Positions 1 through 11,689 of a stretch of DNA of 64,000 nt are shown here, piece by piece. The stretch is from the NCBI GenBank assembly GCA_026712715.1, contig JAPOPW010000027.1, positions 1-64,000 of the forward strand, read 5' to 3'. The first letter of the stretch is position 1; each line of letters begins with the position of its first letter. Made by a program: the position numbers and the translations under genes. The notes beneath the pieces are model-generated. The model was not told the DNA's origin. It saw nothing but the letters and a program-made list of their open reading frames with translations, and searched no databases. Origin of the DNA: Immundisolibacterales bacterium. GTDB lineage: Bacteria > Pseudomonadota > Gammaproteobacteria > HK1.

Positions 1-1101
<1,101 letters not shown>

Positions 1102-1137
1102 CCGTATCCGGCATTTCGCCGCCCGGGGGTCGTTTTC

Positions 1138-1446
1138 ATGAATCAACGCATCCGCATTCGTCTCAAGGCGTTCGACTATCGACTGATCGATCAGTCGGCG
1201 CAGGAGATCGTGGAGACCGCCCGGCGCACCGGCGCCCAGATTCGGGGACCGATTCCCCTGCCCACCCGAAAGGAGCGTTTCACCGTGCTCATTTCGCCGC
1301 ATGTCAACAAGGATGCCCGGGACCAGTACGAGCTGCGCACCCACAAGCGCCTGGTCGACATTCTCGATCCCACGGAGAAGACGGTGGACGCCCTGATGAA
1401 GCTCGACCTCGCGGCCGGGGTCGACGTGCAGATCAAGCTCAACTGA
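1138..1446 (+). CDS. rpsJ: 30S ribosomal protein S10 (uS10, NusE)
   Basis: Head protein of the small subunit and, as NusE, partner of NusB in antitermination complexes. The 102 residues match the family's usual length. The N-terminus reads [20 protein letters not shown] and the TRKERFTVL strand is present. It is the first gene of the S10 cluster. The 36-base tuf-rpsJ gap shows no obvious promoter, so read-through from tuf is likely. Confidence 0.98.
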   Translation: MNQRIRIRLKAFDYRLIDQSAQEIVETARRTGAQIRGPIPLPTRKERFTVLISPHVNKDARDQYELRTHKRLVDILDPTEKTVDALMKLDLAAGVDVQIKLN

Positions 1447-1478
1447 ATCGCGGCGGAACCAGGCAGGGCGGCACGATC

Positions 1479-2162
1479 ATGGCGCAATCAACCACGAACC
1501 CGGGGCTGGTGGGCCGCAAGGTGGGGATGACCCGGGTATTCACCGAGGACGGGGCGTCGATTCCGGTCACCGTGATCGAGGTTCTGCCCAATCGGGTCAC
1601 CCGGATCAAGCGGACGGAGACCGACGGATACGACGCGGTCCAGGTAACTACCGGCACCCGCTCCATGAAGCATGTCAACCGGCCCGAGGCGGGGCACTTC
1701 GCTCGCGCCGGCGTCGAGGCGGGCCGGGGCCTGTGGGAGTTTCGCGTCGACCCCTCCGCCCTCCCCGAAGGCGCCGGGACCGGTCACGAATTCACGGTTG
1801 CCGGCTTCGCGTCCGGCGAGCGGGTGGACGCCACCGGGACCTCCATCGGCAAGGGATACGCCGGGGTGATCAAGCGCCACCACTTCAGCAGCCAGGATGC
1901 GACGCACGGCAATTCCCTTGCCCACCGGGCGCCGGGGTCCATCGGTCAGAACCAGACGCCCGGGCGCGTGTTCAAGGGCAAGAAGATGGCCGGTCACCTC
2001 GGCAACGCGAGGCGCACCGTCCAGAACCTCGAGGTCGTGAGGGTCGACGAGGAGAGGGGCCTGCTCCTCGTCAAGGGCGCGGTACCGGGCCCGAAGGGAG
2101 GGAACGTCGTCGTCCGCCCCTCCGTCAAGTCCTCCTCCGTCGAGTCGAGGAACGGATCATGA
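1479..2162 (+). CDS. rplC: 50S ribosomal protein L3 (uL3)
   Basis: Large-subunit assembly initiator whose central extension approaches the peptidyl-transferase centre. It has 227 residues, slightly longer than the roughly 209 of E. coli. The hallmark loop [20 protein letters not shown] is present and includes the glutamine that PrmB methylates in relatives. The ATG at 1479 starts [17 protein letters not shown]. Its TGA overlaps the rplD start (ATGA), indicating translational coupling. Confidence 0.98.
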   Translation: MAQSTTNPGLVGRKVGMTRVFTEDGASIPVTVIEVLPNRVTRIKRTETDGYDAVQVTTGTRSMKHVNRPEAGHFARAGVEAGRGLWEFRVDPSALPEGAGTGHEFTVAGFASGERVDATGTSIGKGYAGVIKRHHFSSQDATHGNSLAHRAPGSIGQNQTPGRVFKGKKMAGHLGNARRTVQNLEVVRVDEERGLLLVKGAVPGPKGGNVVVRPSVKSSSVESRNGS

Positions 2163-2761
2163 AGCTGAACGTGGCCGGCGGTACGGCGGTTGAAGTCGCG
2201 GATTCCGCGTTCGCGGCGCCCTACAACATGTCCCTGGTCCACCAGGCCGTGACCGCGTTCTTCGCCGGCGCGCGGGCGGGGACCAGGGCGCAGAAGTCGC
2301 GGTCCGACGTGCGCGGCGGCGGGCGCAAGCCCTGGCGCCAGAAGGGCACCGGCCGGGCCCGGGCCGGCACGATTCGAAGCCCCCTGTGGCGCGGCGGCGG
2401 CGTGACGTTCGCGGCACGGCCGCGCAGCTTCGACCAGAAGCTCAATCGCAAGATGTACCGTGCGGCGCTTCGCTCCATCCTCTCCGAGCTCGTGCGTCAG
2501 GAACGCCTGACGGTGGTCGCGTCCTTCCCGATGGATGCGCCGAAGACCCGCGATCTGGTCGCGAAGCTCAAGGAGCTCGCGCTCGACGACGTGCTGATCG
2601 TGACCGAGGAGGAGGACGAGAACCTCGCCCTCGCTTCGCGCAACCTCGGCCGGGTGGGCACCGTCCGGGCGAGTCGAATCGACCCGGTGAGCCTCCTTGC
2701 CTTTGCCGGGGTGCTCGTAACGGAGCCCGCCCTGCGGCAGATAGAGGCGCGCCTGCAATGA
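2159..2761 (+). CDS. rplD: 50S ribosomal protein L4 (uL4)
   Basis: Large-subunit protein whose extended basic loop lines the exit-tunnel constriction; in E. coli it also represses its own operon. It has 200 residues. The loop [19 protein letters not shown] is seen around residues 45-65. It overlaps rplC by 4 bases and rplW by 4 bases, so the three genes are translationally linked. No leader suitable for judging L4 autoregulation lies in the window, because the region upstream of rpsJ is tuf. Confidence 0.98.
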   Translation: MKLNVAGGTAVEVADSAFAAPYNMSLVHQAVTAFFAGARAGTRAQKSRSDVRGGGRKPWRQKGTGRARAGTIRSPLWRGGGVTFAARPRSFDQKLNRKMYRAALRSILSELVRQERLTVVASFPMDAPKTRDLVAKLKELALDDVLIVTEEEDENLALASRNLGRVGTVRASRIDPVSLLAFAGVLVTEPALRQIEARLQ

Positions 2762-3060
2762 GCGAAGAACGTCTCATGCAGATCCTGCTCGCTCCGGTGG
2801 TCTCGGAGAAGAGCACCCGGGTTGCCGACGCAAACCGTCAGGCCGTCTTCAAGGTGGTGAAGGACGCGAGCAAGGCGGAAATCCGGCGGGCCGTGGAGCT
2901 CATGTTCGAAGTCGAGGTGGAGCGGGTGACCACGGCCACGGTGAACGGCAAGCGCAAGATGTTCCAGCGTCGGCCCGGCCGCCGTTCGGACTGGAAGAAG
3001 GCCTACGTGACCCTCAAGCCCGGACAGGACATCGACTTTCTCCACGGAGGAGCCGAGTAA
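2758..3060 (+). CDS. rplW: 50S ribosomal protein L23 (uL23)
   Basis: Sits at the exit of the peptide tunnel and docks trigger factor and SRP. It has 100 residues, with the typical opening [18 protein letters not shown]. The ATG at 2758 overlaps the rplD stop. A second ATG six codons in (2776) is possible but lacks the tight coupling. Its TAA overlaps the rplB ATG by one base. Confidence 0.97.
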   Translation: MSEERLMQILLAPVVSEKSTRVADANRQAVFKVVKDASKAEIRRAVELMFEVEVERVTTATVNGKRKMFQRRPGRRSDWKKAYVTLKPGQDIDFLHGGAE

Positions 3061-3887
3061 TGCCGCTCGTCAAGGCCAAGCCGACTTCTCCCGGACGGAG
3101 GTTCGCGGTTCGGGTCGTGACCCCGGGGCTGCACAAGGGCAAGCCCTGGGGACCGCTCACCGAGAAGAAGAAACGCTCCGGCGGGCGCAACAACAAGGGG
3201 CGCATCACGGTGCGCCACCGCGGGGGAGGGCACAAGCGGACCCTGCGCAACGTCGACTTCCGCCGGGACAAGGACGGCGTACCGGCCCGGGTCGAGCGTC
3301 TCGAGTACGATCCCAACCGTTCCGCCCACCTGCTGTTGCTGCTTTACGCGGACGGCGAGCGTCGCTACGTGATCGCGCCGCGTGGCGTGGAGGCCGGCGC
3401 GCGCCTCCAGTCGGGTCCGGACGCCCCCATACGTCCCGGAAACTGCCTGCCGCTTCGCAACATTCCCGTCGGTTCCACCGTTCACTGCGTGGAGCTCAAG
3501 CCCGGCTCCGGGGCCCGGATTGCCCGTAGCGCCGGGGCCTCCGCCCAGGTGGTGGCCCGGGAGGGAGGGTTCGTGAGCCTGCGGCTTCGGTCCGGCGAAA
3601 TCCGACGCGTCCCGATCGGGTGCCGCGCGGTCATCGGCGAGGTCGGCAATTCCGAACACGGCCTTCGTTCGCTCGGGAAGGCGGGGGCGAAGCGCTGGCG
3701 CGGAATTCGCCCGACCGTGCGGGGGGTGGCGATGAATCCCGTCGATCACCCGCACGGGGGAGGCGAGGGCCGCACCTCCGGGGGACGCCATCCGGTCACC
3801 CCCTCCGGGCGGCCGACCAAGGGCCACAAGACGCGGCGCAACAAGCGATCGGACAAGATGATCGTTCGCCGTCGCGGGCGGCGCTGA
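3060..3887 (+). CDS. rplB: 50S ribosomal protein L2 (uL2)
   Basis: Core 23S-binding protein next to the peptidyl-transferase centre. It has 275 residues, as expected. Conserved blocks are [19 protein letters not shown] near residues 42-60 and [14 protein letters not shown] near 225-238, which includes the conserved loop histidine. The gene starts on the base that ends the rplW stop codon. Confidence 0.98.
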   Translation: MPLVKAKPTSPGRRFAVRVVTPGLHKGKPWGPLTEKKKRSGGRNNKGRITVRHRGGGHKRTLRNVDFRRDKDGVPARVERLEYDPNRSAHLLLLLYADGERRYVIAPRGVEAGARLQSGPDAPIRPGNCLPLRNIPVGSTVHCVELKPGSGARIARSAGASAQVVAREGGFVSLRLRSGEIRRVPIGCRAVIGEVGNSEHGLRSLGKAGAKRWRGIRPTVRGVAMNPVDHPHGGGEGRTSGGRHPVTPSGRPTKGHKTRRNKRSDKMIVRRRGRR

Positions 3888-3910
3888 CCGAGGACGGAGG
3901 AGAGTTCGAC

Positions 3911-4186
3911 GTGCCACGATCGATTCGCAAGGGGCCGTTCGTCGACCACCACCTGGTCCGGAAGGTGGAGTCCGCGCGGGCTCAGAGCTCCCGGCGCCCG
4001 ATCCGGACCTGGTCGCGGCGATCGATGATCGTCCCGGACATGGTGGGTCTCACCATCGCGGTGCACAACGGGCGCCAGCACGTGCCGGTGCTCATCACCG
4101 AGAACATGGTCGGGCACAAGCTCGGCGAGTTCGCCCCGACGCGGACGTTCCGCGGACACGTGGCGAACCGGCGCACCAAGGGGTGA
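3911..4186 (+). CDS. rpsS: 30S ribosomal protein S19 (uS19)
   Basis: Small-subunit head protein that forms a complex with S13. It has 91 residues beginning [16 protein letters not shown]. The start is GTG at 3911, preceded by GGAGGAG about 8 bases upstream, and this codon gives the family's usual N-terminus. The C-terminal motif [12 protein letters not shown] is intact. Confidence 0.97.
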   Translation: MPRSIRKGPFVDHHLVRKVESARAQSSRRPIRTWSRRSMIVPDMVGLTIAVHNGRQHVPVLITENMVGHKLGEFAPTRTFRGHVANRRTKG

Positions 4187-4201
4187 CGGGGGCTGACCGC
4201 T

Positions 4202-4537
4202 ATGGACGTCACGGCACGGTTGCGATATGCGAGGCTGTCCCCCCAGAAGGGGCGGCTGGTAGCGGACCAGATACGCGGCCTTCCGGTCGAGCGCGCGGTC
4301 GACCTCCTGCGCTTCAGCCCCCGGAAGGCGGCCCGCGTCCTCCACAAGGTGCTCGAATCGGCCATCGCGAATGCCGAGCACAACGAGGGAGCGGACATCG
4401 ACGAGCTGAACGTGAGGACCGTGCTGGTCGATCAGGGGCCGGTCCACAAGCGATGGAAGCCGCGGGCGCGGGGCCGGGTGAACCGGATCGCGAAGCCCAC
4501 GAGCCACGTCACGATCACGGTGTCCGACCGGCGATGA
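4202..4537 (+). CDS. rplV: 50S ribosomal protein L22 (uL22)
   Basis: Spans the large subunit, with a beta-hairpin at the tunnel constriction where macrolide-resistance changes occur in relatives. It has 111 residues. The opening [20 protein letters not shown] and the hairpin [18 protein letters not shown] are both recognisable. It is followed by a 60-base spacer, the longest in the first half of the cluster, before rpsC. Confidence 0.97.
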   Translation: MDVTARLRYARLSPQKGRLVADQIRGLPVERAVDLLRFSPRKAARVLHKVLESAIANAEHNEGADIDELNVRTVLVDQGPVHKRWKPRARGRVNRIAKPTSHVTITVSDRR

Positions 4538-4597
4538 GCGGCAAGGCGCGAGTCCTGCCCTCCGGCGTGACGGGCTGAGAGACGGGAGAGGCCCGAG

Positions 4598-5287
4598 ATG
4601 GGACAAAAGGTACATCCGGTTGGCATGCGCCTCGGAATCGTCAAGGACTGGTCATCGACCTGGTACGCGGGACGGCGGGACTACGCGGACTACCTCAACA
4701 CGGATCTCGAGGTTCGGGATTACATCCGCCGCCGGCTCGCCCATGCCTCGGTCAGCCATATCCAGATTCGCCGCCCGGCGCGCAACGCCCGCATCGTCGT
4801 CCATACCGCCCGCCCCGGCATCGTCATCGGGAAGAAGGGAGAGGACATCGAGAGGCTTCGCCGCGAGGTCTCGCGGATGATGGACTGTCCGGTCAACATC
4901 GGGGTCGAGGAGATCCGCAAGCCGGAGCTCGATGCCCGTCTCGTGGCCGAGAGCGTCGCCAATCAGCTCGAGCGGCGGATCATGTTTCGCCGTGCGATGC
5001 GCCGGGCGGTCACCAACGCGATGCGCCTCGGCGCGGGCGGCATCAAGGTCATGGTGGCCGGCCGCCTGAACGGGGCCGAGATCGCGCGCTCCGAGTGGTA
5101 CCGCGAGGGCCGGGTCCCGCTGCACACCCTGCGCGCGGACATCGACTACGGGCTCGCCGAGGCACGGACCACCTACGGTGTCATCGGAGTGAAGGTCTGG
5201 ATCTTCAAGGGCGAGGTCCAGGACGAGGCGCCGGCGGCCGAGGCGCCTTCCCAGCCGGCGCGGGCCGAAGCCCCGGCCGCCGACTGA
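4598..5287 (+). CDS. rpsC: 30S ribosomal protein S3 (uS3)
   Basis: Guards the mRNA entry channel. It has 229 residues. The KH domain is seen at [15 protein letters not shown] (GxxG at about residues 78-81), and the C-terminal domain contains [20 protein letters not shown]. The last roughly 20 residues are an Ala/Pro/Glu-rich tail, a variable feature of the family. Confidence 0.98.
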   Translation: MGQKVHPVGMRLGIVKDWSSTWYAGRRDYADYLNTDLEVRDYIRRRLAHASVSHIQIRRPARNARIVVHTARPGIVIGKKGEDIERLRREVSRMMDCPVNIGVEEIRKPELDARLVAESVANQLERRIMFRRAMRRAVTNAMRLGAGGIKVMVAGRLNGAEIARSEWYREGRVPLHTLRADIDYGLAEARTTYGVIGVKVWIFKGEVQDEAPAAEAPSQPARAEAPAAD

Positions 5288-5309
5288 CCGAGGCTGGAGG
5301 AAGCAGGCA

Positions 5310-5723
5310 ATGCTGCAACCGAAGCGCACGCGCTACCGCAAACAGCAAAAGGGCCGCAACCGGGGTCTCGCGCAGACCGGCAACCGGGTCAGCTTCGGCG
5401 AGTACGGCCTCAAGGCGACCGAGCGGGGGCGCATCACCGCGCGCCAGATCGAGGCCGCCCGGCGGGCCATCACCCGCCACGTGAAACGCGGCGCGCAGAT
5501 CTGGATCCGGATTTTTCCGGACAAGCCGATCACGAAGAAGCCGCTCGAGGTGCGACAGGGCAAGGGCAAGGGCAACGTCGAGTACTGGGTGTGTCAGATC
5601 CAGCCCGGGCGCATGCTCTACGAGATGGAAGGGGTCAGCGAGGACGTCGCACGCGAGGCGTTGCGCCGGGCCGCCGCAAAGCTGCCGGTCGGGACCTCCT
5701 TCGTGACGCGGACGGTGCTGTAG
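5310..5723 (+). CDS. rplP: 50S ribosomal protein L16 (uL16)
   Basis: Late-assembling large-subunit protein that contacts A-site tRNA. It has 137 residues opening [19 protein letters not shown] and contains the conserved [20 protein letters not shown] segment. It sits 22 bases after rpsC and 2 bases before rpmC. Confidence 0.98.
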   Translation: MLQPKRTRYRKQQKGRNRGLAQTGNRVSFGEYGLKATERGRITARQIEAARRAITRHVKRGAQIWIRIFPDKPITKKPLEVRQGKGKGNVEYWVCQIQPGRMLYEMEGVSEDVAREALRRAAAKLPVGTSFVTRTVL

Positions 5724-5725
5724 GA

Positions 5726-5947
5726 ATGAATATCGGCGAGATACGCGGGCAGGATTCGGACGCCCTCGGTGACGAGATCCTGAAGCTGCGGCGCGAGGCC
5801 TTTCGGCTCCGCATGCAGCGTGCGACGGGGCAGGACGTGGCGAGCAGTCGGGTACGGGATATCCGGCACACCATCGCCCGCATCAAGACGGTGCTCGGCG
5901 AGCGGCGCAGGGCCGCGGCCGGGACAAACGGCGGAGCACGCGCATGA
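5726..5947 (+). CDS. rpmC: 50S ribosomal protein L29 (uL29)
   Basis: Small two-helix protein near the tunnel exit, next to L23. It has 73 residues, with the family pattern [18 protein letters not shown] followed by [15 protein letters not shown]. The ATG at 5726 is two bases after the rplP stop. Its TGA overlaps the rpsQ ATG by 4 bases. Confidence 0.96.
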   Translation: MNIGEIRGQDSDALGDEILKLRREAFRLRMQRATGQDVASSRVRDIRHTIARIKTVLGERRRAAAGTNGGARA

Positions 5948-6204
5948 GCATTACGCACGTCGTCGAGGGCCGGGTGCTGAGCGACCGGATGGACAAGACG
6001 ATCACCGTGCTCGTGGAGCGCTCGGTGAAGCATCCGCTCTACAAGAAGTTCATCCGGCGTTCCACGAAGCTCCACGCGCACGACGAAAACAACGAGAGCC
6101 GGATCGGCGATCGGGTTGCGATCGCCCAGATTCGGCCGCTCTCGAAGACGAAGTGCTGGCGGCTCGAGCGGATCGTCAGCCGGGCCGAGGGCGGCGACTC
6201 ATGA
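5944..6204 (+). CDS. rpsQ: 30S ribosomal protein S17 (uS17)
   Basis: Primary 16S-binding OB-fold protein. It has 86 residues. The motif [19 protein letters not shown] and the later [20 protein letters not shown] are typical. It overlaps both rpmC (ATGA) and rplN, and is the last gene of the S10 part by the E. coli division. Confidence 0.97.
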   Translation: MSITHVVEGRVLSDRMDKTITVLVERSVKHPLYKKFIRRSTKLHAHDENNESRIGDRVAIAQIRPLSKTKCWRLERIVSRAEGGDS

Positions 6205-6569
6205 TTCAGATGCAGTCGGTACTCCGGGCGGCGGACAACAGCGGAGCGCGCCGCGTCATGTGCATCAAGCTCCTCGGTGGGTCGCACCGGCGCTACGCCG
6301 GTATCGGCGACATCATCAAGGTCACGGTGAAGGAGGCGATACCGCGCGGCAAGGTGCGCAAGGGTGAGATCTACAACGCGGTCGTGGTGCGGACCCGCAC
6401 GGGCGTGCGCCGGCCGGACGGCTCGCGCATCCGCTTCGATCGCAACGCGGTCGTGCTGCTCAACAACCAGCTCCAACCGATCGGCACGCGGGTGTTCGGT
6501 CCGGTGACTCGCGAGCTTCGGTCCGAGCGCTTCATGCGGATCATCTCGCTCGCGCCGGAGGTGCTCTGA
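6201..6569 (+). CDS. rplN: 50S ribosomal protein L14 (uL14)
   Basis: Forms an inter-subunit bridge and is the RsfS silencing target in relatives. It has 122 residues beginning [20 protein letters not shown], matching the family length. The start overlaps the rpsQ stop by 4 bases, so S10 and spc genes run together with no visible promoter between them. Confidence 0.98.
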   Translation: MIQMQSVLRAADNSGARRVMCIKLLGGSHRRYAGIGDIIKVTVKEAIPRGKVRKGEIYNAVVVRTRTGVRRPDGSRIRFDRNAVVLLNNQLQPIGTRVFGPVTRELRSERFMRIISLAPEVL

Positions 6570-6571
6570 CC

Positions 6572-6895
6572 ATGGGCATGCGGAAGATCCGGCGAGGTGA
6601 CGAGGTCATGGTGACGGCGGGGAAGTACAAGGGCACCCGGGGCACGGTCCAGCGCGTGTATACCGATTCGCGGGTGCTGGTGGACGGGGTGAACATCGTC
6701 AAGCGGCACATGAAGCCGAACCCGCAGCGCAACGTCTCGGGCGGCATCGTGGAAGAGGAGCGCCCGATACACCTGTCCAACGTGCTGCTCTACAACCCGC
6801 ACACCCAACAGGGTGACCGGGTTGGGTTCCGCAACCTCGCGGACGGTCGAAAGGTGCGTTATTTCAAGAGCAACGGCGAAGTGGTGGACGTCTGA
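6572..6895 (+). CDS. rplX: 50S ribosomal protein L24 (uL24)
   Basis: Assembly initiator near the 5' end of 23S rRNA. It has 107 residues. The KOW motif is clear at [20 protein letters not shown], followed by [13 protein letters not shown]. It begins 2 bases after rplN. Confidence 0.97.
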   Translation: MGMRKIRRGDEVMVTAGKYKGTRGTVQRVYTDSRVLVDGVNIVKRHMKPNPQRNVSGGIVEEERPIHLSNVLLYNPHTQQGDRVGFRNLADGRKVRYFKSNGEVVDV

Positions 6896-6896
6896 G

Positions 6897-7439
6897 ATGG
6901 CACGGCTGCGCGAGTTCTACCGTGGAACGGTGGTCGAGGAGCTGCGGGAGCGGTTCGCCTACGCCAGCGTGATGGAGGTCCCGAGACTGCGCAAGATCAC
7001 CCTCAACATGGGGGTGGGGGAAGGCGCGAGCGACCGCAAGGCGATCGAGAGCGCGGTGGCGGACCTCACCCTCATCGGCGGCCAGAAGCCCATCGTCACC
7101 CACGCGCGCAAGTCGGTGGCCGGGTTCAAGATCCGGGAGGGATGGCCAATCGGGTGCAAGGCGACCCTGCGCGGCGAGCGAATGTACGAGTTTCTCGACC
7201 GGCTGATCTCGGTCGTAATCCCGCGGGTGCGTGACTTCCGCGGGTACAGCCCCCGCTCCTTCGACGGGCGGGGCAACTACAGCCTGGGAATCCAGGAGCA
7301 GATCACCTTTCCGGAGATCGACTTCGATCGAGTCGACAAGATCCGGGGGCTGGACGTCACGTTGACCACGTCCGCCCGCACCGACGAGGAGGGCAGAGCG
7401 CTCCTCGATGCCTTCAAGTTTCCCTTTCGGGCAAATTGA
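6897..7439 (+). CDS. rplE: 50S ribosomal protein L5 (uL5)
   Basis: Binds 5S rRNA and contacts P-site tRNA. It has 180 residues with the conserved [10 protein letters not shown] and ITGQKP-type region (here [20 protein letters not shown]). The C-terminal [20 protein letters not shown] and FPFRAN end are typical. The ATG at 6897 is one base after the rplX stop. Confidence 0.97.
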   Translation: MARLREFYRGTVVEELRERFAYASVMEVPRLRKITLNMGVGEGASDRKAIESAVADLTLIGGQKPIVTHARKSVAGFKIREGWPIGCKATLRGERMYEFLDRLISVVIPRVRDFRGYSPRSFDGRGNYSLGIQEQITFPEIDFDRVDKIRGLDVTLTTSARTDEEGRALLDAFKFPFRAN

Positions 7440-7451
7440 CAGCGGCAGGAC

Positions 7452-7757
7452 ATGGCAAAGAAATCAGTCATCAATCGGGAAGCGAAGAGAGTCCGGCTCG
7501 TTCGCAGGTACGCGGATCGGCGGGGCGCGCTGCGAAAGATCGTTCGCGACCCGGAGTCGAGCTACGAGGAGCGGTTCGCCGCCCTGGAAGAGCTCAACCG
7601 GCTGCCGCGCAATGCGAGTCCGACCCGGCTGCGCAACCGGTGTCGGGCCACCGGGCGCCCGCGCGGCTTCGTGCGGAAGTTCGGGCTGTCCCGGACCAAG
7701 CTGCGGGAGGCCGCCATGCGCGGCGACATCCCGGGCCTGGTCAAGGCGAGTTGGTAG
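7452..7757 (+). CDS. rpsN: 30S ribosomal protein S14, zinc-free form (uS14)
   Basis: Small-subunit head protein. At 101 residues it is the long proteobacterial form. Only one cysteine is present in the [20 protein letters not shown] region, and the paired CxxC zinc motifs of the short form are absent. The C-terminus [18 protein letters not shown] is canonical. Confidence 0.97.
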   Translation: MAKKSVINREAKRVRLVRRYADRRGALRKIVRDPESSYEERFAALEELNRLPRNASPTRLRNRCRATGRPRGFVRKFGLSRTKLREAAMRGDIPGLVKASW

Positions 7758-7769
7758 GAGCGTTTGGCG

Positions 7770-8177
7770 ATGAGTCTTCAGGACCCCGTGGCGGACATGC
7801 TCACGCGCATACGAAACGGCCAGTCGGCCGGCCGGTTGCGCGTCACGATGCCGTCCTCGAAGCTGAAGGTGTCGATTGTCGCGGTGCTGCGCGACGAGGG
7901 CTATGTCCATGATTTCGAAGTCTCTGCGGGAGACGAGGGCGAAGGCGGACACCCGGTCCTTTCCGTTCGCCTCAAGTACCACGAAGGCCGGCCGGTGATC
8001 TCCACCCTCGACCGGGTGAGCCGGCCGGGTCTGCGGATCTACCGCGGCAAGGGAGAGCTTCCGGTCGTCATGGGAGGGCTCGGAATCGCCATCGTCTCGA
8101 CCTCGCGGGGAGTCATGGTGGACCGCACCGCCCGGACGGAGGGTCTCGGCGGCGAAGTGCTCTGTACGGTGACTTGA
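7770..8177 (+). CDS. rpsH: 30S ribosomal protein S8 (uS8)
   Basis: Central-domain 16S-binding protein; in E. coli it also represses spc translation at an rplE site. It has 135 residues. [20 protein letters not shown] opens the protein. The ATG at 7770 is preferred over an in-frame TTG at 7764 because AGGAG at 7756-7760 is then correctly spaced. The C-terminal [17 protein letters not shown] is intact. Confidence 0.97.
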   Translation: MSLQDPVADMLTRIRNGQSAGRLRVTMPSSKLKVSIVAVLRDEGYVHDFEVSAGDEGEGGHPVLSVRLKYHEGRPVISTLDRVSRPGLRIYRGKGELPVVMGGLGIAIVSTSRGVMVDRTARTEGLGGEVLCTVT

Positions 8178-8178
8178 G

Positions 8179-8724
8179 ATGTCGCGGATTGCGAAAGCGC
8201 CCATTCCGGTACCCGACGGCGTCGAGATTCGGGTCGACGGACGGAATGTCGAGATTGAAGGGACCCGGGGCACGATCCGCCATTGTCTGCATGCTTCGGT
8301 CGGAATCGAGCACGCTTCCGCGGACAACGGCACGGAGCTCATGATCCGCCCGATCAAGGAGACTCGGGAGGCGGTCGCCCAGGCCGGTACCGCCCGCTCG
8401 CTCCTCAACAACATGGTGATCGGGGTCACCCGGGGGTTCGAGCGGCGACTGCAGCTCGTCGGGGTGGGGTATCGCGCGCAGTCGAAGGACGGGCGTCTCA
8501 ACATGGCCCTCGGCTACTCGCACCCGATCGAGTTCAATCCGCCGGAAGGAGTCACGGTGGAGGCGACGAGCAACACCGAGATCGTCGTCCGCGGCGTGGA
8601 CAAGCAGAAGGTCGGACAGGCCGCCGCGGTCATTCGCGGCTTCCGGCCCCCGGAGCCCTACAAGGGCAAGGGCGTACGCTACGCAGACGAGGTCGTACGC
8701 CGCAAGGAAGCGAAGAAGAAGTAG
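8179..8724 (+). CDS. rplF: 50S ribosomal protein L6 (uL6)
   Basis: Two-domain protein near the sarcin-ricin loop. It has 181 residues. The first domain has the [17 protein letters not shown] strand pair, and the second carries [11 protein letters not shown] and the conserved [17 protein letters not shown] near the end. It begins one base after the rpsH stop. Confidence 0.97.
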   Translation: MSRIAKAPIPVPDGVEIRVDGRNVEIEGTRGTIRHCLHASVGIEHASADNGTELMIRPIKETREAVAQAGTARSLLNNMVIGVTRGFERRLQLVGVGYRAQSKDGRLNMALGYSHPIEFNPPEGVTVEATSNTEIVVRGVDKQKVGQAAAVIRGFRPPEPYKGKGVRYADEVVRRKEAKKK

Positions 8725-8738
8725 GCGGTAGAGGCGCA

Positions 8739-9095
8739 ATGGACAAGAACGAGGCGAGGCTCCGGCGCGCGCGGCGAACCCGCGCGGCGATCCGCAGGTT
8801 GCGTGTGCATCGGTTGACCGTGAACCGCTCGCCGCGCCACATCTACGCTCAGTTGTTCGAGCCGGACGGCTCGCGGGTGCTCGCCGCGGCATCGACCCTC
8901 GACAAGGAGGTGCGGGAGCGGCTCGACGGCGGCAGCGGCAACATCGCGGCCGCGGCGGTGGTCGGACAGGCGATCGCGGAGCGCGCGCGCACCGCCGGGG
9001 TCTCCCGGGTCGCCTTCGACCGTTCGGGCTACCGGTTCCACGGTCGGGTGAAGGCCCTGGCGGACGCGGCACGCGAGCACGGGCTCGAATTCTAG
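8739..9095 (+). CDS. rplR: 50S ribosomal protein L18 (uL18)
   Basis: 5S rRNA-binding protein. It has 118 residues with the usual basic N-terminus ([15 protein letters not shown]) and the C-terminal signature [20 protein letters not shown]. The ATG at 8739 gives the standard [10 protein letters not shown] start. A 54-base gap to rpsE follows. Confidence 0.97.
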   Translation: MDKNEARLRRARRTRAAIRRLRVHRLTVNRSPRHIYAQLFEPDGSRVLAAASTLDKEVRERLDGGSGNIAAAAVVGQAIAERARTAGVSRVAFDRSGYRFHGRVKALADAAREHGLEF

Positions 9096-9149
9096 ATTTC
9101 TTTACGGTCGATCCGCCCGAAGGCGGGTGTCGACGGACGGGAAGGGACG

Positions 9150-9668
9150 ATGGCGCAGTATCAAAGGACAGGCCGCGGCGGCGAGCGTGACGACGAGCTC
9201 CTCGAGAAGCTCGTGAACGTGAACCGGGTGGCCAAGGTGGTCAAGGGCGGCCGGCAGTTCGGGTTCTCCGCGCTGACGGTGGTCGGCGACGGCAAGGGCC
9301 GGGTGGGGCTCGGGCGCGGCAAGGCGCGCGAGGTGCCGGTCGCGATCCAGAAGGCGATGGAGTCCGCCCGCAAGTCGATGGTCCGGGTTCCGCTCAAGGG
9401 GGGGACCCTGCAGTACGCGGTCACCGCCCGGCACGGGTCGGCGAAGATCTTCATGAAGCCCGCGTCGGAAGGGACCGGGATCATCGCCGGAGGCGCCATG
9501 CGAGCGGTGTTCGAAGTCGTGGGCGTGCGCGACGTGCTCGCCAAGTGCATCGGCTCCAACAATCCCATCAACGTCGTTCGCGCCACCGTCCGTGGCCTTG
9601 CCGAGATGGCGAACCCCGCTTCGATCGCCGCCAAGCGGGGCAAGTCGGTGGAAGAGATCGGCGGCTGA
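9150..9668 (+). CDS. rpsE: 30S ribosomal protein S5 (uS5)
   Basis: Decoding-fidelity protein and a known spectinomycin-resistance site. It has 172 residues. The double-stranded-RNA-binding-like N-terminal domain runs [20 protein letters not shown], and the following strand is [20 protein letters not shown]. The spectinomycin-contact loop appears unaltered by eye. Confidence 0.97.
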   Translation: MAQYQRTGRGGERDDELLEKLVNVNRVAKVVKGGRQFGFSALTVVGDGKGRVGLGRGKAREVPVAIQKAMESARKSMVRVPLKGGTLQYAVTARHGSAKIFMKPASEGTGIIAGGAMRAVFEVVGVRDVLAKCIGSNNPINVVRATVRGLAEMANPASIAAKRGKSVEEIGG

Positions 9669-9684
9669 CGGGCAGGATCGGACG

Positions 9685-9885
9685 ATGGCGCAAGGCAAGG
9701 CACAGGGCAGGGTTCGGGTTACGCTCGTGCGCAGCATGCACGGCCGGCTGAAACGGCATCGGGCCTGCGTACGCGGGCTCGGTCTGAAGCGCATGCACCA
9801 GACGGTGGAGGTCGAGGACTCGCCGTGCACCCGCGGGATGATCAGGAAGATCTCGTACCTGCTCGAGGTCGAGGAAGTGCAATGA
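9685..9885 (+). CDS. rpmD: 50S ribosomal protein L30 (uL30)
   Basis: Small large-subunit protein. It has 66 residues with the pattern [20 protein letters not shown] and [17 protein letters not shown]. The ATG at 9685 (MAQGKAQG) gives a family-like length. Its TGA overlaps the rplO ATG by 4 bases. Confidence 0.95.
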   Translation: MAQGKAQGRVRVTLVRSMHGRLKRHRACVRGLGLKRMHQTVEVEDSPCTRGMIRKISYLLEVEEVQ

Positions 9886-10316
9886 GGCTGAATGATCTCA
9901 AGCCCTCGCCCGGCGCGCGCCGGGCCGGTCGCAGGGTCGGGCGCGGTCACGGGTCCGGATCCGGCAAGACCTGCGGACGCGGGCAGAAGGGGCAGAAGTC
10001 GCGCTCCGGTGGCGGCGTGCCGGCCGGGTTCGAAGGCGGCCAGATGCCCCTTCAGCGCCGTCTCCCGAAGCTCGGGTTCACGTCGCGCAAGGCGCCGTTC
10101 AACGACGAGGTCAAGGTCGGTTCGCTGGCCCGGCTCGACGGCGGCGAGGTCAACCCGGAGCGGCTCAGGGCGGCGGGGCTGGTCAAGCGGCGCGCGAAGC
10201 GCATCAAGGTCATCGCGGGCGGCGAGCCCGGGCGCGCGTTCACCCTGACGGGAGTGCGGGCGACGGCCGGGGCCCGGACCGCGATCGAAGCGGCCGGTGG
10301 GACGGTGAACGACTGA
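9882..10316 (+). CDS. rplO: 50S ribosomal protein L15 (uL15)
   Basis: Late assembly protein. It has 144 residues. The N-terminal glycine/arginine-rich stretch ([20 protein letters not shown]) is diagnostic. The globular domain ends [18 protein letters not shown]. It overlaps rpmD at its start, and its last base is the first base of the secY start. Confidence 0.97.
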   Translation: MRLNDLKPSPGARRAGRRVGRGHGSGSGKTCGRGQKGQKSRSGGGVPAGFEGGQMPLQRRLPKLGFTSRKAPFNDEVKVGSLARLDGGEVNPERLRAAGLVKRRAKRIKVIAGGEPGRAFTLTGVRATAGARTAIEAAGGTVND

Positions 10317-11677
10317 TGGCGCGCCGCGCGATCGAACCGGCCCGCGGCCGGCCGTCCTTCGGCGGCGGCAAGATGTCCGAGCTGCGCCACCGGCTGCTGT
10401 TCGTTCTCGGCGCGATCCTCATTTTCCGGATCGGCTCCTTCATTCCGGTGCCCGGCATCGACCCGGTTGCGCTCGAAGCGCTGTTCGAGCAGCAGCGTGG
10501 AACGATCCTCGACATGTTCAACATGTTCTCGGGTGGGGCGCTCAGCCGCTTCTCGATCTTTGCGATCGGCATCATGCCGTACATCTCCGCCGCCATCATC
10601 ATGCAGCTCCTGTCGGTCGTGCACCCGAAGCTCGAGCAGCTCAAGAAGGAGGGCGAGCAGGGACGCCGGAAAATTACCCAGTACACGCGGTACGGAACCG
10701 TCATGCTGGCCACGTTCCAGGCCCTCGGGGTCGCGATCGCGCTCGAGAGCCAGAGCGCGGGCGGCGCCCCGGTGGTCATCGCGGCGGGGCTGGGGTTCCG
10801 CGTCACCACCGTGGTGACCCTGGTGACGGGAACCATCTTCCTCATGTGGCTCGGCGAGCAGGTGAGCGAGCGCGGGATCGGCAACGGCATCTCCATCATC
10901 ATCTTCGCGGGCATCGTGGCCGGACTTCCCTCGGCGGTCGGCGGCACCCTGGAGCTCGCCCGCATCGGGGAGCTGCACGTGCTCCTTGTCCTCCTCCTGC
11001 TGGCTCTCGCGCTCGCGGTGACCGGCTTCGTCGTGTTCGTGGAGCGCGGCCAGCGGCGAATCACCGTCAACTACGCTAAACGACAGGTGGGGCGGCGGAT
11101 GTACGCGGGCCAGACCAGCCACCTCCCGCTCAAGCTCAACATGGCGGGGGGGATTCCGCCGATCTTCGCGTCGAGCATCATCCTGTTCCCCGCGACCCTG
11201 GGCGGCTGGTTCGGGAGCACCGAAGGGCTCGAATGGCTGGGCGACATCTCCACCACCCTGTCGCCCGGACAGCCCCTCTACGTGCTCTGCTACGCGGTGG
11301 CGATCATCTTTTTCTGCTTCTTCTACACCGCCCTCGTTTTCAATCCGCGCGACACCGCCGACAATCTCAAGCGTTCGGGGGCGTTCATCCCGGGAGTGCG
11401 TCCGGGCGAGCAGACGGCGCGCCACATCGACGGGGTGATGACGAGGCTGACGGTTGCCGGGGCCACCTACATCACGGCGGTGTGCCTGCTCCCGGAGTTC
11501 CTGATCGTCCAGTGGTCGGTCCCGTTCTACTTCGGCGGCACCTCGCTGCTCATCATCGTCGTCGTGGTGATGGATTTCATGGGCCAGGTGCAGGCGCACA
11601 TGATGTCCCACCAGCATGAAGGGCTGCTCAAGAAGGCGAATCTCAAGGGTTACGGGCGCACCGGGGTGGTGCGCTGA
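10316..11677 (+). CDS. secY: Preprotein translocase subunit SecY
   Basis: Channel of the Sec translocon in the inner membrane. It has 453 residues with ten predicted membrane helices. Helix 1 contains [20 protein letters not shown] (about residues 23-45), and [15 protein letters not shown] (helix 2/plug region) and the cytosolic loop [20 protein letters not shown] are all recognisable. The start shares its A with the rplO stop (TGATG). Confidence 0.98.
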   Translation: MARRAIEPARGRPSFGGGKMSELRHRLLFVLGAILIFRIGSFIPVPGIDPVALEALFEQQRGTILDMFNMFSGGALSRFSIFAIGIMPYISAAIIMQLLSVVHPKLEQLKKEGEQGRRKITQYTRYGTVMLATFQALGVAIALESQSAGGAPVVIAAGLGFRVTTVVTLVTGTIFLMWLGEQVSERGIGNGISIIIFAGIVAGLPSAVGGTLELARIGELHVLLVLLLLALALAVTGFVVFVERGQRRITVNYAKRQVGRRMYAGQTSHLPLKLNMAGGIPPIFASSIILFPATLGGWFGSTEGLEWLGDISTTLSPGQPLYVLCYAVAIIFFCFFYTALVFNPRDTADNLKRSGAFIPGVRPGEQTARHIDGVMTRLTVAGATYITAVCLLPEFLIVQWSVPFYFGGTSLLIIVVVVMDFMGQVQAHMMSHQHEGLLKKANLKGYGRTGVVR

Positions 11678-11689
11678 TCGGGTTGTGCC